Source of the DNA: JAZRZI01 sp045601325
GTDB taxonomy: Bacteria; Bacillota_I; Bacilli_A; RFN20; CAG-826
Length of the DNA stretch: 19,894 nt
Direction of reading: 5' to 3'
NCBI GenBank assembly: GCA_045601325.1
Contig: JAZRZI010000048.1
Coordinates: 1-19,894, forward strand
In this document: positions 1 through 7,336 of the stretch, piece after piece
Position numbering within the stretch: position 1 is the first letter of the stretch
Layout of the letters: each line of letters begins with the position of its first letter
Program-made: the position numbers and the translations under genes
Notes under the pieces: generated by a model
What the model was told of the DNA's origin: nothing
The model's input: only the letters and a program-made list of their open reading frames with translations
Database searches by the model: none

Positions 1-76
1 TTCATTAATTGCGTTGGACCGCAAATTAATTCTAGGAGTTTTTCTTTTCTTGGCAAAACTATAAGTTCTACCTCCA

Positions 77-98
77 CCCCAGACTATCTGGGGGTTTT
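77..98 (+). terminator. Terminator-like hairpin near left edge
   Basis: A perfect 7-bp inverted repeat (CCCCAGA at 77-83, TCTGGGG at 87-93, 3-base loop) is followed on the plus strand by GTTTT. It could end a plus-strand transcript entering from the left, or be part of a structured element cut by the window edge. Apart from this hairpin I see nothing in positions 1-133. Confidence 0.4.
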
Positions 99-133
99 AA
101 CTCGCTCAGTTCTTTGCAGAAACTGGCTCAGAC

Positions 134-160
134 AACAAAAAAAGACGATATCTCGTCTTT
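134..160 (-). terminator. Rho-independent terminator after tRNA-Ile
   Basis: On the minus strand AAAGACGA, a GATA loop and TCGTCTTT form a perfect 8-bp stem, followed by TTTTGTT. It begins 11 bases past the tRNA 3' end, so it should end the tRNA transcript. The stem is AU-rich but the U-tract is clear. Confidence 0.75.
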
Positions 161-171
161 ACTATGCTAAT

Positions 172-248
172 TGGTGGGCCCAAATAGACTTGAACTATCG
201 ACCTCGCCCTTATCAGGGGCGCGCTCTAACCAGCTGAGCTATGGGCCC
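172..248 (-). tRNA. tRNA-Ile (anticodon GAT)
   Basis: A 77-nt tRNA read on the minus strand. The acceptor stem pairs GGGCCCA with TGGGCCC over 7 bp, followed by the discriminator A and an encoded CCA end. The D-arm (GCTCAGCTGGTTAGAGC) and the T-arm with TTCAAGT are present. The anticodon loop reads CTGATAA with anticodon GAT, which decodes isoleucine AUC/AUU. It has its own promoter upstream and a terminator just downstream, so it is probably a single-gene transcript placed after the rplM-rpsI operon. Confidence 0.96.
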
Positions 249-268
249 ATTATTTTGACAGCGTTAAT

Positions 269-297
269 AATATACAATATTAAAAAATAAAATGCAA
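269..297 (-). promoter_or_regulatory. Promoter for tRNA-Ile
   Basis: On the minus strand TTGCAT (292-297) and TATATT (269-274) are separated by 17 bases. The predicted start is about 14 bases before the tRNA 5' end, as expected for a stable-RNA gene. Confidence 0.6.
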
Positions 298-311
298 TTA
301 TATATTTAACG

Positions 312-340
312 AAAAAAGGAAGGCCATAAAACCTTCCTTT
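312..340 (-). terminator. Terminator of the rplM-rpsI operon
   Basis: On the minus strand AAAGGAAGG (332-340) pairs with CCTTCCTTT (315-323) across an 8-base loop, followed by a run of T. It lies 22 bases beyond the rpsI stop codon. Confidence 0.85.
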
Positions 341-361
341 TGTTGTCTTTTCGAGAAACGA

Positions 362-766
362 TTAACGTTTGCTGAATTGTGGAGCTTTACGAGCAGCTTT
401 GAGACCATATTTCTTTCTTTCTTTTGCACGGCTATCTCTTGTAAGCATACCAGCAACTTTAAGAGTTGAACGATCGCAACCAGCTTCTAATAAAGCACGA
501 GCAAGACCTAAACGGATTGCACCAGCTTGACCAGTGAAACCGCCGCCTTTAACTTCAGCGCGAACATCGTATTTATCAGCAGTACCGCTTAATACTAATG
601 GTTGGCTTAAATCCATAACGAGTGTTTCGTATGGCATATACTCCTTAACATCGCGGCCATTGATAACGATTTTACCTGTTCCAGAAGTGACGAAGACACG
701 AGCGACAGAAGATTTTCTTCTACCTGTGCCGTAAAATTGAAGATCAGCTTTCTTTGCCATATTCAT
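362..766 (-). CDS. rpsI: 30S ribosomal protein S9
   Basis: Small-subunit ribosomal protein S9 (uS9); its C-terminal tail contacts tRNA in the P site. The 134-residue length fits bacterial S9. Recognisable features are the N-terminal YGTGRRKSSVARV motif, the central GGGFTGQAGAIRLGLARAL block and the invariant C-terminal FSKR. An AGGAGG site lies 4 bases before the first ATG. A second in-frame ATG (residue 3, MAKKADL) has a 10-base spacing and may be the real start. The gene follows rplM by 8 bases, the standard bacterial pairing, and is followed by a terminator. Expression should be set by the rplM promoter. Confidence 0.98.
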   Translation of the reverse strand: MNMAKKADLQFYGTGRRKSSVARVFVTSGTGKIVINGRDVKEYMPYETLVMDLSQPLVLSGTADKYDVRAEVKGGGFTGQAGAIRLGLARALLEAGCDRSTLKVAGMLTRDSRAKERKKYGLKAARKAPQFSKR

Positions 767-774
767 TGTTCCTC

Positions 775-1215
775 CTAGAATTTGAGTTCGAGAACTTCAG
801 GCTTTTGTGCTTCATGCTTGTGTTCTGAACCTTTGTAGACGAATAATTTCTTTTCGATTTGGCGGCCTAAGCGTCCTTTTGGTACCATACCATGAACACT
901 TCTTTCCACCATTTCTGTTGGATATTGTTCGACCATTTCTTTAGCAGTTCTTGTACGGAGACCGCCTAAGAATCCGGAAACATTGTAATATTTCTTGTTG
1001 TGGAGTTTATCACCGCTTAAAGCGACTTTTTCCGCATTGATGATGATCACATAATCACCACAGTCCACATTTGGAGTCCAAATTGGTTTGTTTTTACCTG
1101 TTAAAATTTGGGCCACTTGTGAGCATAATCTTCCTAATGGTTTGTCTGTAGCATCGATGACATACCATTTTCTTTGGATTTGTTCTGTTTTTGCAATTGT
1201 AGTTTGACGTTGCAT
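775..1215 (-). CDS. rplM: 50S ribosomal protein L13
   Basis: Large-subunit ribosomal protein L13 (uL13), an early 23S rRNA assembly protein. The sequence shows KWYVIDATDKPLGRL near the N-terminus, GDYVIIINAEKV, and the C-terminal VHGMVPKGRLGRQ block typical of the family. The reading frame is open up to a TTG at 1239, but the AAGGAGGA site at 1226-1233 lies inside that extension. I therefore choose the ATG at 1213-1215, 10 bases after the site, giving 146 residues, close to the family length. It is the first gene of the rplM-rpsI operon, has a strong promoter at 1290-1318 and a leader of roughly 70 bases, and ends with TAG. Confidence 0.97.
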   Translation of the reverse strand: MQRQTTIAKTEQIQRKWYVIDATDKPLGRLCSQVAQILTGKNKPIWTPNVDCGDYVIIINAEKVALSGDKLHNKKYYNVSGFLGGLRTRTAKEMVEQYPTEMVERSVHGMVPKGRLGRQIEKKLFVYKGSEHKHEAQKPEVLELKF

Positions 1216-1285
1216 ATAACTTAAATCCTCCTTTTTCAAACTAACTTTTGTCTTACCGGGACTTAGCTAATTTGGCTGTGCCGAG
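1216..1285 (-). promoter_or_regulatory. rplM 5' leader (possible L13-leader-type autoregulatory RNA)
   Basis: The untranslated leader between the predicted start (near 1283) and the rplM ATG contains a GC-richer block (CTCGGCACAGCC, later GTCCCGG) in an otherwise AT-rich spacer, then the ribosome binding site. Low-GC Firmicutes are known to carry an L13 leader at this position. I infer the same role from position only and cannot confirm the consensus by eye. Confidence 0.35.
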
Positions 1286-1289
1286 TTAA

Positions 1290-1318
1290 ATATTACTTGT
1301 AATATAACATAATGTCAA
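1290..1318 (-). promoter_or_regulatory. rplM-rpsI promoter with palindrome over the -10 box
   Basis: On the minus strand TTGACA (1313-1318), a 17-base spacer and TAATAT (1290-1295) make a near-consensus housekeeping promoter. The -10 hexamer is part of an inverted repeat at 1290-1305: ATATTAC, two central bases, GTAATAT. A protein bound there would cover the -10 region. Confidence 0.85.
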
Positions 1319-1339
1319 ACAATTATTTATTTTTTGTGT

Positions 1340-1363
1340 AAAAAAGAGAGGTTTAACCCTCTC
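1340..1363 (-). terminator. Terminator of the membrane-protein gene
   Basis: On the minus strand GAGAGG, a 6-base loop and CCTCTC are followed by TTTTTT. It lies about 28 bases past the stop codon of the gene at 1392-1856 and just upstream of the rplM promoter, insulating the two units. Confidence 0.85.
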
Positions 1364-1391
1364 AATTTTTAAAAACTTAACATACAAAAGC

Positions 1392-1856
1392 TTATTTCTC
1401 TTCTTCTTTTGGTTCTTCTTTAGGTTGTTTCTTTAAATGCTTTTCGAGATCAACATCAATAGTTTTGATATTATCTTCAACAGCGTATTGGCCTTCATTC
1501 ATAACTAAAGCGAAGATGCCTGCGACAATACCGGCTGTGTTGCCTAGAGCACCACAAACGATTTCCCAAATAGCGATTTTCTTCATTTCTTCGCTGTTTT
1601 TAGCAACTGCAACTTTCTTGTTGAATCTGTTACAAACAATAATTGATAAAATACCAATACCAATGAAAAGAACACTAACAACAAGTAACAAGATAGCTAA
1701 AATGACAGTTCCGACAACATCGCCAGCGTCTTCCGCTGCACCAAGTCCAATGAACATACCAATAGAACTAATAAGGCATGTGAGGAAGAGAGCAACTGCA
1801 GAAACGATTGATAATACTAATGCAACAATACCTAAAATTTTTGTAGCTTTTTTCAT
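1392..1856 (-). CDS. Small membrane protein of unknown function
   Basis: A 154-residue protein I do not recognise. A lysine-containing N-terminus (MKKATKI) leads into a hydrophobic segment at about 8-35. There is a second long hydrophobic segment at about 48-75 and a third at about 95-120, and the charged C-terminal tail ends in KEEPKEEEK. The loop after segment two (CNRFNKKVAVAKNSEEMKK) is basic, so it and the tail are probably cytoplasmic. An AAGGAGA site lies 11 bases before the ATG. It has its own promoter and terminator, so it is a single-gene unit between the lipid module and rplM-rpsI. No catalytic motif is visible. It resembles the many small multi-pass Firmicutes proteins given only DUF names. 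Confidence 0.75.
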   Translation of the reverse strand: MKKATKILGIVALVLSIVSAVALFLTCLISSIGMFIGLGAAEDAGDVVGTVILAILLLVVSVLFIGIGILSIIVCNRFNKKVAVAKNSEEMKKIAIWEIVCGALGNTAGIVAGIFALVMNEGQYAVEDNIKTIDVDLEKHLKKQPKEEPKEEEK

Positions 1857-1886
1857 ATATTTGAAAATCTCCTTTTCGTAGTTAAG

Positions 1887-1915
1887 ATAATACTACCAAA
1901 TTAATTAATAAACAA
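1887..1915 (-). promoter_or_regulatory. Promoter of the small membrane-protein gene
   Basis: On the minus strand TTGTTT (1910-1915), a 17-base spacer and TATTAT (1887-1892). The predicted start is about 25 bases before the start codon. It overlaps the gap after the second PlsC gene; I see no terminator in that gap. Confidence 0.6.
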
Positions 1916-1921
1916 GGTTTC

Positions 1922-2611
1922 TTATTTACGTTTCTTTTCTTTGACTCGCTCTAGAAATACTCTTTGCAATACGTTTTCACGTGCCTCTAAAACTTCAGTG
2001 ATTGTATTAATTTCCACCATTGTAGGCATAGGGCCCTTAATATAATCTTTCACATGAATCTTTTCGCCAATAACCACACGTTGGCGATGCCATCTATTTT
2101 TGCGTTTACCGATATACATAGGGATGATATCAGCGTCGCTCATCGCTGCCATCATAGATATTCCAGATTTAAAAGTTCCAATATTTTTTTCTTCATTTAA
2201 GTGCCCTTCAGGAAAAACAGCGACTGGATGCCCATCTATTAACCTATTTTTCACTAATTTAAAAGTTTTAAATGAAACGTGGTCTTTATCAATACCTATG
2301 CATCTAAAGCCTTTAAGAAGCGCGCCAAAGAATTTGTTCTTAAATAATTCCGCCGTACAAACAAAAGTAAGTCTACGCGAAAAGAAAGCATTCATCATAA
2401 TTACAGGATCAATATATGAAATGTGGTTAGAAGATACAATATATTTACCTTTAAAAAGTTTTTTTGGTTTCTTTTTATTGACATAAATTCTTTTTAACCT
2501 CAAATCTATCAACACAAAAAGACCTAACAATAATCTTGTTAAGTCATAAAATATCATCTTGATGTCGAAGATTTGAAGAAATTTAGATTTCTTACTTTTT
2601 TGTTTTTTCAT
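1922..2611 (-). CDS. PlsC-type 1-acyl-glycerol-3-phosphate acyltransferase (second copy)
   Basis: A membrane-associated acyltransferase of the PlsC/LPLAT family, expected to move an acyl chain from acyl-ACP or acyl-CoA to a lysophospholipid or lysophosphatidate. The catalytic HX4D motif is NHISYID (His63, Asp68). The FPEG motif is at 133-136, followed by a GTFKSG block, and the fourth motif is IIPMYIG at 162-168. A basic N-terminus and a hydrophobic stretch at about 20-37 suggest membrane attachment. At 229 residues it has a typical length. Its start overlaps the upstream PlsC gene by 20 bases and no clear ribosome binding site is seen, which suggests translational coupling. It is the last gene of the lipid module. 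The exact acceptor lipid cannot be read from the sequence. Confidence 0.88.
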   Translation of the reverse strand: MKKQKSKKSKFLQIFDIKMIFYDLTRLLLGLFVLIDLRLKRIYVNKKKPKKLFKGKYIVSSNHISYIDPVIMMNAFFSRRLTFVCTAELFKNKFFGALLKGFRCIGIDKDHVSFKTFKLVKNRLIDGHPVAVFPEGHLNEEKNIGTFKSGISMMAAMSDADIIPMYIGKRKNRWHRQRVVIGEKIHVKDYIKGPMPTMVEINTITEVLEARENVLQRVFLERVKEKKRK

Positions 2612-3251
2612 CTAATTGAATCTTTAAGTCTTTCACTTTTGATTTAACGTAATCATTAATGAATTGAATGTTTTCTTTTTCGCTTTTGTTTCTATCTAAT
2701 AATTCCATAGGGTCAATTGGTTTGCCTATGATAATTCTCGCTCTATCGTGTTTTTTCTTTTTGAGTTTTCCATAAACACCATTCACTGCTACAGGCACAA
2801 TTGGAACTCCAGCTTCTAGCGCAATGTAGACATAACTAGGTTTAAACTCTAGTAGTTCGCCAGGAGGATCTTTTTCCGTAGGAATTCTAGATTCAGGAAA
2901 CACCAATCCCACTTGTCCTTTCTTTAAAACTTCAATAAGTCTGCTCATAAAGGCAAAGTCGTAATTGTTACGATCAACCTTAATCATACCCATACGCTTT
3001 AAGAATTTAGACAAGAACCAGTTTTTGTTATATAGGATTTCTGCTGCTAAAGTACGAATAGTTCTTTTCATAAATGTATAAGCGATTAATAAGTAATCGT
3101 AAACAGAAGTATGATTTGACACTATCATAGCAGGTCCTTTGATTTTCTTTAGTTTCTTATCGCCATCTTCAAAATACACTTTCTTTTTAAAGTAAAAGTG
3201 TTCAAATGGCATACCTGTAACTTTAACAAACCAAAGAAATGGATAGTTCAT
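2592..3251 (-). CDS. PlsC-type 1-acyl-glycerol-3-phosphate acyltransferase (first copy)
   Basis: A PlsC/LPLAT-family acyltransferase of 219 residues. The HX4D motif is NHTSVYD (His47, Asp52), the third motif is FPES followed by Arg (118-122), and the fourth is VPIVPVAVNG at 149-158. FPES in place of FPEG, and a loop containing PTEKDPPGELLEF, set it apart from the neighbouring copy, so the two enzymes probably prefer different acceptors or positions. It starts 3 bases after the MFS gene stop without a clear ribosome binding site, consistent with coupling. Its tail overlaps the next PlsC gene. Context with an acyl-activating enzyme and a transporter points to phospholipid synthesis or repair from imported or recycled acyl chains. 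Confidence 0.88.
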   Translation of the reverse strand: MNYPFLWFVKVTGMPFEHFYFKKKVYFEDGDKKLKKIKGPAMIVSNHTSVYDYLLIAYTFMKRTIRTLAAEILYNKNWFLSKFLKRMGMIKVDRNNYDFAFMSRLIEVLKKGQVGLVFPESRIPTEKDPPGELLEFKPSYVYIALEAGVPIVPVAVNGVYGKLKKKKHDRARIIIGKPIDPMELLDRNKSEKENIQFINDYVKSKVKDLKIQLDEKTKK

Positions 3252-3254
3252 ATA

Positions 3255-5201
3255 TTATTCTTTAACAGGTTCTACTTTAGTTTCACTAACAGTTAATGTA
3301 CTAGCGATTTTATTAATCTTATGTTGAACAATGGATAATGACACCATATTCAAACATAAAACAGAAAGTAAAATGACTAAAATATCTAAACCTTTAGTCT
3401 TAATACCTCTAGTGTCGCATTCTTCTTTAATACGCTTATTTAGCATAGCTAAAGGTATCGCCATAAGCGGAGGAACTAATATAGAAGGTATTAGCCACCA
3501 CTTGCTAATTTTCTTTTTGCCTAATAGATTATTGCAATTCAACAAGTTATTAAGCCAGAAGAAACCAAATATCATTCCGGTTAATACCCATAAGCCATTA
3601 TTAATAATCAAGGATTCGCTTTCGAATAAAACATCAGTTTCAGGTTCGAATTCAGCTTTTCTTTCTTCGTATTCTCTTTCTAAACCTAATTCCTTAGCAA
3701 CAAGTCTAGGTGTGTAATTCTTAGGCATTCTAAAGGCAAGAATAAATCCTAAGATACAAAATACTGAAACAATAATAGGCACCAAAACAGTACCGAAGTT
3801 AAATACAGTAGAAGCGCTTACTCCTAATTTAGAAGCCGCTATATCTGCTGCGTGCACCACTTCTCCATTAACAAGTTCATCAATTGCTTTTGTGAATTTA
3901 AATCCATCAGTCGTGAAGAATATATTCTTAATATTTTCATAGACTAATGAGCTAGAAATAGCACCGATGATTGATGTAGTTAATGCTTGAGCAGCAAAGT
4001 ACATAGCAGAGTGATTCTTGCCTGTTATTTTTTCTTCAACGGAAGAGATTTGGCTAGGAATCAAATATGGCATCATAAAGAAACTACCAATAGCCCAGCT
4101 ACCCACTAAACCACCAACGATGCCGATGATCATTTTCGCAGTTGTATTTTCTTTCATAACTAATGTGGAGCCAGCAATGAAAGACAAAATACAAATAGCA
4201 AAGCATAGTAAGCATGATTGATATGCAAATCTAATGCCTTTCTTGGCTTTTAATTTTTTGAACAAATAAAGCATCAATGGGACAGGGGCAAACGCACAAG
4301 TGTTGAGAATAGCCATTTGAGTGCTAGTTAATCCCATACCACCTAATATCAAAGCGTTCATAGAAACTAAAAACATTTGAAGCCCAAAGAATGAACAACA
4401 GTTGACTAATACCCATCTCATAAATGGTTTATTTTTGAATGTTGTAACAAAGCTTTCTTTGAAAGAAACTCTTGGTTCTTCTGCTAAAGGAGTAATATCA
4501 TATCCTTCTTCTTTAGCTTTAGCTTCGAACTTATCGCCTTCTTTAATCATGAATAATGGAATAAGCATGGTTAACATTAAAGGAATAAGCATAAATACTA
4601 ACTTATCGATATGAATTTTAGCTGTTCCAACAATTAAAGGCACTAAAGCATAAACAATCGCATAAGAAATTGTGTCAAAGAAAGATTTTAAGGATGAAAC
4701 TTTAAGTCTTTGTTTTTCATCCGCACATACTGTGGATAAAGAACCGTAATAAGCAATTAAGTTCATTGTGTAAGTGGCAAAGAAAACTAGCGCCCATACA
4801 AAGAACCAGATTGTGTTTGCGGTAGGATTGCTATTTGAAATAGGAATCCAACATAATGTGTAAGAAATAACCATAGGGATGAAGCAAATCGCAATAAGAG
4901 GTCTTCTTCTACCCCATTTAGATTTAAAGTTGTCAGTTAATGACGCAAAAGGAACGTCGATAATGCCATCAAAGGCTTTAGCGATAAACCACAATATGGA
5001 AAATAATGCAGGAGTGATTAATGCTGCACCAGTAATGGTTTGATAAATAGCACTAGAGTTACCAGCTAAATTTAAAGCACTAGGATTAACTGCATCAGTA
5101 AAGAAACAACCCATTAACACCATTAATAGGTTTGGGCCAAAGCCTGCAGCAGCGTACAAAATCTCTTTCCAAGGCTTATCAAGATTTCTAAATTTTTTCA
5201 T
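3255..5201 (-). CDS. GPH-type (MFS_2) transporter with C-terminal three-helix extension
   Basis: A polytopic membrane transporter of the glycoside-pentoside-hexuronide:cation symporter group within the MFS. The signature at residues 78-101 (DGIIDVPFASLTD followed by KSKWGRRRP) is diagnostic, and about 12 membrane segments fill the first 500 residues. At 648 residues it is some 150-200 longer than usual. The tail after MPKNYTPRLVAKELG is charged and then contains three more hydrophobic segments (starting NNGLWVLTGMIFGFFWL, KWWLIPSILVPPLMAIPLA and LDILVILLSVLCLNMVSLS). It has a good AAAGGAGA site and overlaps the acyl-activating gene by 14 bases. Family members usually move sugars, but the eukaryotic relative MFSD2A carries lysophospholipids. 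The lipid-gene neighbours make a lysolipid or fatty-acid substrate plausible here, by inference only. Confidence 0.85.
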   Translation of the reverse strand: MKKFRNLDKPWKEILYAAAGFGPNLLMVLMGCFFTDAVNPSALNLAGNSSAIYQTITGAALITPALFSILWFIAKAFDGIIDVPFASLTDNFKSKWGRRRPLIAICFIPMVISYTLCWIPISNSNPTANTIWFFVWALVFFATYTMNLIAYYGSLSTVCADEKQRLKVSSLKSFFDTISYAIVYALVPLIVGTAKIHIDKLVFMLIPLMLTMLIPLFMIKEGDKFEAKAKEEGYDITPLAEEPRVSFKESFVTTFKNKPFMRWVLVNCCSFFGLQMFLVSMNALILGGMGLTSTQMAILNTCAFAPVPLMLYLFKKLKAKKGIRFAYQSCLLCFAICILSFIAGSTLVMKENTTAKMIIGIVGGLVGSWAIGSFFMMPYLIPSQISSVEEKITGKNHSAMYFAAQALTTSIIGAISSSLVYENIKNIFFTTDGFKFTKAIDELVNGEVVHAADIAASKLGVSASTVFNFGTVLVPIIVSVFCILGFILAFRMPKNYTPRLVAKELGLEREYEERKAEFEPETDVLFESESLIINNGLWVLTGMIFGFFWLNNLLNCNNLLGKKKISKWWLIPSILVPPLMAIPLAMLNKRIKEECDTRGIKTKGLDILVILLSVLCLNMVSLSIVQHKINKIASTLTVSETKVEPVKE

Positions 5202-7203
5202 TTTTGCTATCTCCTTTCTCGATATTCAAAATGTATTTAGCGAATTCAATAGCTGAAGAACAGCTGTCTTCTTTGAAGTTAAAGGAGATACTGAATTCAT
5301 TTTCTAATTTTACTAACAAGGTGACATAATCAAGGCTTGAGCCACCTAAATCAAATATGAAGTGTCCACTATCTGATATTTGATCGATATTTTTATCTAA
5401 TACTTCTGCGATGCACTTTTTAATTGTTTGAAGCGTGTTATTAAATATTTCATCATTAGTTTTCTTTTCGCTTTCAACCGCAACATCGTTGAAGTTAATG
5501 AGTTTAATTTCGTTACTATCTAATTTTAGTTTTAGATATTTTCTTGAAACTTTAATCGAATTCTTATTAGCAATCGCATTATACGTGTAATAGACATCAA
5601 CAGGGTAACCAAATTCATTAATTCTAGAAATATTATCGCTGACTTCTTTATTTATCTTTGCGAGAACAAGGTCATTTGGATTCTTACCAATTTGAATAAT
5701 GAGGTTGAGTTTGATTTTCCCGTTAATTGACCTATCGATCAACGAATAACTATTCGTCGTAGTGAAGAACAACTTCTTTTCAATTAAATCCAAGTTAACT
5801 TTCTCACCATTGGAATTTACAAATACATCATCCGCTCTACCGCTGATAAAATAATAACCATTCTTATCAACTGAGGCACAATCGTTAGTTTCATACCATT
5901 CGTTATGGTTAAGAAGTTCTTCTCTACCATCTCGATAAATGATTTTGTAACAAGATGTTGGACCTTTGAAATATAGTTCGCCATTAAGAATCTTATATCC
6001 AACGTTATCAAATGGTCTTCCAATAGATCCCTTAATTCTATCTTTTGGTTTTATTCTTAATTCTACAGAGGTTATGCCGATTTCAGTTGTGCCATAGCCA
6101 ATGCATAATGGGTAACCTAATGCATTAAAAAGTTTTAAGGTATCTTCAGAAATATAGCCACCGCCGGTAATTAAGAACTTAATACTATTGCCTAATGTCT
6201 TTTCAGTGATTAACTTAAATCCTTTTCTCGCTTTCTTCATACCACTAGTCGGAAAAGCATTTTGATATGATAAGCTCTTTTTAACACCATTATCAAATTT
6301 CTTTTTATCTTTAGGCGGCAGTCTATTAACTTGCTTGAATATTTCTCTTGATAATGTGTTCCATAGTAATGGCACACCGAATATATGAGTAACTTCAAAT
6401 GATTTAACTGTTTTCAGAATAGTTTCACCGGAATAGTTTTCCAAGAAAACAAATGTTCTGCCATAAGTTGAGAACCAGAAATACATAGCGATTAATCCAA
6501 ACACATGATACAAAGGTAGGAAAGTTAATAGTTTAAGTCTTCCTTTGTAATGCGCTTTAATAATTTTGTTTTCTTTTAAAATGCCTTTTGAATTGAATAT
6601 TTGATAGGCAATTTCATTACCGGTATAAATACAAATCTTATAGTTTAACGATGTGGCGGTAGTCACTAACGCAATCTCGTTTTCCCAAGAGAATGTATCT
6701 AAAGGATCATAATTAGAAATATCATCCCAGATTTGAATTTCGTCAGACACCACTAATTTAGAGGCTTTTAACTCATGATTTTCCAAGCTATTTCCACATA
6801 AGACCGTTTTGATTGATAGAAGATTGATAATCTCATTAGTCATATCCACTGGCATTTTGCAGTTGAGTAAAACTGGTTTAACACCAATCATGAGAAGCCC
6901 CCAAAAACAAGCAATCCAGTTAGTGGAATTTTCTAAATACAAACCAACATATTCACCTTTATCATAGTTAATTTTGTCTTTTATATACTTGCCTGCTTTA
7001 TAGCAATATTTCTTGAAGTAATCATAAGAAACGCTCTTTTTGCAACACAAATCAAAATACTCACAAAATATGCGATTTCCTTGGTTGTGTATATGATTAA
7101 AGATAGCCTCAAAATCTCTATTTGAATTTAGAAGTGATTTATATTTATGTGATATATACGAATTTAAATGTTCCACAGCTGTTATTTTATAAAATAAATC
7201 CAA
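5188..7203 (-). CDS. AMP-forming acyl-activating enzyme fused to an acyl carrier domain
   Basis: An ANL-superfamily adenylate-forming enzyme (residues about 20-565) fused to a carrier domain (about 590-660). Visible motifs are LPLYHVFGL (229-237), GYGTTE (369-374), the hinge region YYFISGRADDVF (450-461) with NGEKVNLDLIE after it, and the C-terminal catalytic Lys551 in NSIKVSR. The carrier domain shows LGGSSLD with the predicted phosphopantetheine Ser623. It probably activates a fatty acid and loads it on its own carrier arm for the PlsC enzymes encoded downstream. The usual glycine-rich TSGTTG-x-x-KG loop is degenerate (TTATSLNYKI, 181-190; Lys189 kept). The chosen start is a TTG with no ribosome binding site; no ATG occurs in the next 100 codons, so the N-terminus is uncertain. 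Amino-acid activation is an alternative. Confidence 0.85.
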   Translation of the reverse strand: MDLFYKITAVEHLNSYISHKYKSLLNSNRDFEAIFNHIHNQGNRIFCEYFDLCCKKSVSYDYFKKYCYKAGKYIKDKINYDKGEYVGLYLENSTNWIACFWGLLMIGVKPVLLNCKMPVDMTNEIINLLSIKTVLCGNSLENHELKASKLVVSDEIQIWDDISNYDPLDTFSWENEIALVTTATSLNYKICIYTGNEIAYQIFNSKGILKENKIIKAHYKGRLKLLTFLPLYHVFGLIAMYFWFSTYGRTFVFLENYSGETILKTVKSFEVTHIFGVPLLWNTLSREIFKQVNRLPPKDKKKFDNGVKKSLSYQNAFPTSGMKKARKGFKLITEKTLGNSIKFLITGGGYISEDTLKLFNALGYPLCIGYGTTEIGITSVELRIKPKDRIKGSIGRPFDNVGYKILNGELYFKGPTSCYKIIYRDGREELLNHNEWYETNDCASVDKNGYYFISGRADDVFVNSNGEKVNLDLIEKKLFFTTTNSYSLIDRSINGKIKLNLIIQIGKNPNDLVLAKINKEVSDNISRINEFGYPVDVYYTYNAIANKNSIKVSRKYLKLKLDSNEIKLINFNDVAVESEKKTNDEIFNNTLQTIKKCIAEVLDKNIDQISDSGHFIFDLGGSSLDYVTLLVKLENEFSISFNFKEDSCSSAIEFAKYILNIEKGDSKNEKI

Positions 7204-7208
7204 ATATT

Positions 7209-7237
7209 AATTTACTATTAAAACACTGTTTTTTCAA
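7209..7237 (-). promoter_or_regulatory. Candidate promoter of the lipid module
   Basis: On the minus strand TTGAAA (7232-7237), 17 bases, TAAATT (7209-7214). The predicted start would fall at about 7202, almost on the TTG start codon. A second weaker candidate further upstream reads TTGTGC, 16 bases, TATATT. The rest of the 133-base gap to yebC is AT-rich apart from the yebC terminator. Confidence 0.4.
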
Positions 7238-7302
7238 ATAAATATATTATTTTTTATGTGTTAAAAACACGAAAATAATATAACTTACTTTTTTCAAAGC
7301 AC

Positions 7303-7324
7303 AAAAAACAGGCCTAGAGCCTGT
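7303..7324 (-). terminator. Terminator after yebC
   Basis: On the minus strand ACAGGC, a 5-base loop and GCCTGT are followed by TTTTT. It lies just past the yebC stop codon and separates it from the lipid module. Confidence 0.85.
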
Positions 7325-7336
7325 CTTTAAGTCTAA

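Noticed and set aside
1..76. Possible tmRNA 3' end or other structured RNA because of CCTCCACC
   Set aside because: No T-loop or acceptor pairing fits around it, so only the hairpin at 77-98 can be supported.
1..233. Plus-strand open frame from the left edge running through the tRNA (WWAQIDLNYRP-like ending)
   Set aside because: This is the familiar antisense shadow of a tRNA gene. It has no start in the window and crosses a terminator and the tRNA.
1216..1239. Longer L13 starting at TTG 1239
   Set aside because: The extension encodes the Shine-Dalgarno sequence itself, and the ATG at 1213-1215 gives the normal family start and length.
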